A stretch of DNA of 64,000 nt. It comes from Pseudoscleropodium purum. Lineage: Eukaryota > Streptophyta > Bryopsida > Hypnales > Brachytheciaceae. The notes beneath the pieces are model-generated. The model saw only the letters and a program-made list of their open reading frames with translations. It did not search any database and was not told the DNA's origin. A program made the position numbers and the translations under genes. This document shows, piece after piece, positions 63,181 to 64,000 of the stretch. The DNA is taken from contig OZ017798.1 of NCBI GenBank assembly GCA_963969395.1, positions 25,412,173-25,476,172 of the forward strand. Reading direction: 5' to 3'. Position 1 is the stretch's first letter. The number at the start of each line of letters is the position of its first letter.

Positions 63181-64000
63181 CCCTCTTCTTCTCCTTTGAA
63201 AGTGAAGAATGAGCATAAAAAAGTTTCCCCCTACAAATGTTTCACCCTTGAAGCACTGTTTTCACCCCAACTACGTTGTCTCTTTCACTTCTAAATATGT
63301 ACTAAACCATCTTTTAGACAATTGTATGAGCACATGTTAAATGTAGGATCATTAGAGTGTGAGTTGAAAAGCTCTTTTTTTCTTTCAAGACTTTTTCATT
63401 CCTCATAGAGGTTTCATTCTCAAAGAAGGTGTAACTACCTTTAATGATTTTTATTTTTCATTTGTGTAAAGTCACAAATTTTTATAGTGGAATTTGAAGT
63501 CTGATTTGAGTGCAATTGGATTCATATTCCATATCAAGCAAAAGTTAGATTTTCTCTAGCCATTTGTCATTTTATAATGACAATGGTCTCAAAACTATAG
63601 ACTTCAATAGCCAATGCTAGCATTGGTCAAATATGTTTTCTTCTTTCAACACATACATGTTTTCTTCCTTGAAGTTTAAACTATAATTCATTTCAATCCC
63701 TATAGGTATGAAGCAATTCTATAAGATGTGAGCATACACAATCAAGTACAACTGTCTATATATCAACACTTAAAAGGACATAAATGTTTAGGGAATTGAA
63801 GTATTATAAAACCATCCAAATTGAAGAAGCCATTGGGAGAAGTTCTTAAAAAAGTGTCATTCTATAAACCTTCCATTGTATTCTTTTCAACATGTTTGTG
63901 TGCTTAATTTATAGGTGTTGTTATTAATTGTTGGTACTCTATTTAAATGAACTTCAAAAGTTTGTACTTGTGACTATTACCAAGTTGCCCAAAGTGGGCC
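63181..64000. other. AT-rich intergenic tail
   Basis: No gene or structured repeat is seen in the last 0.8 kb of the window. The sequence is AT-rich with short frames only. Confidence 0.7.

Overview
The window is a piece of nuclear genome from a land plant. Intron-split genes encode plant-specific families: an AP2/ERF factor, a REVEILLE-type MYB, a TEY-class plant MAP kinase and a plant-type myotubularin. Many short introns in compact genes, separated by long AT-rich repeat-filled gaps, suggest a bryophyte, possibly a moss. That placement is inference; no marker here fixes the species.

Layout. 1-15.0 kb is AT-rich and gene-poor. It holds a MITE, a foldback, part of a dispersed repeat, two GC-richer relics and an orphan GC-rich island with G-box-like ACGT motifs. 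15.0-18.6 kb holds a two-exon ERF gene (+). 18.6-24.2 kb is AT-rich, with a long (AT)n tract, a foldback element and repeat copies. 24.9-29.9 kb holds an eight-exon RVE8/LCL-type clock MYB (-). 31-41.7 kb is repeat-rich: a CACTA-like element with a tRNA-derived SINE-like insert, foldbacks, palindromes and hairpins. 41.8-48.0 kb holds a 20-exon thimet-type M3 oligopeptidase (+). 50.8-53.2 kb holds a six-exon MAP kinase (+). 55.1-61.7 kb holds a 20-exon myotubularin phosphatase (-), convergent with the kinase. A long-TIR element lies upstream of the myotubularin gene at 62.4-63.2 kb.

The gene models were built by hand from splice signals, reading phase and family similarity, and phase closes across every intron. 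The five genes act in separate processes: ethylene-type transcription control, clock output, peptide degradation, MAPK signalling and phosphoinositide turnover. They do not form a pathway or cluster. I found no clearly new multi-gene system. The most novel material is structural: a foldback family with at least two complete inverted copies, the nested CACTA/SINE/foldback locus, and a probable extra C-terminal exon of the myotubularin gene that bypasses a TAA stop.
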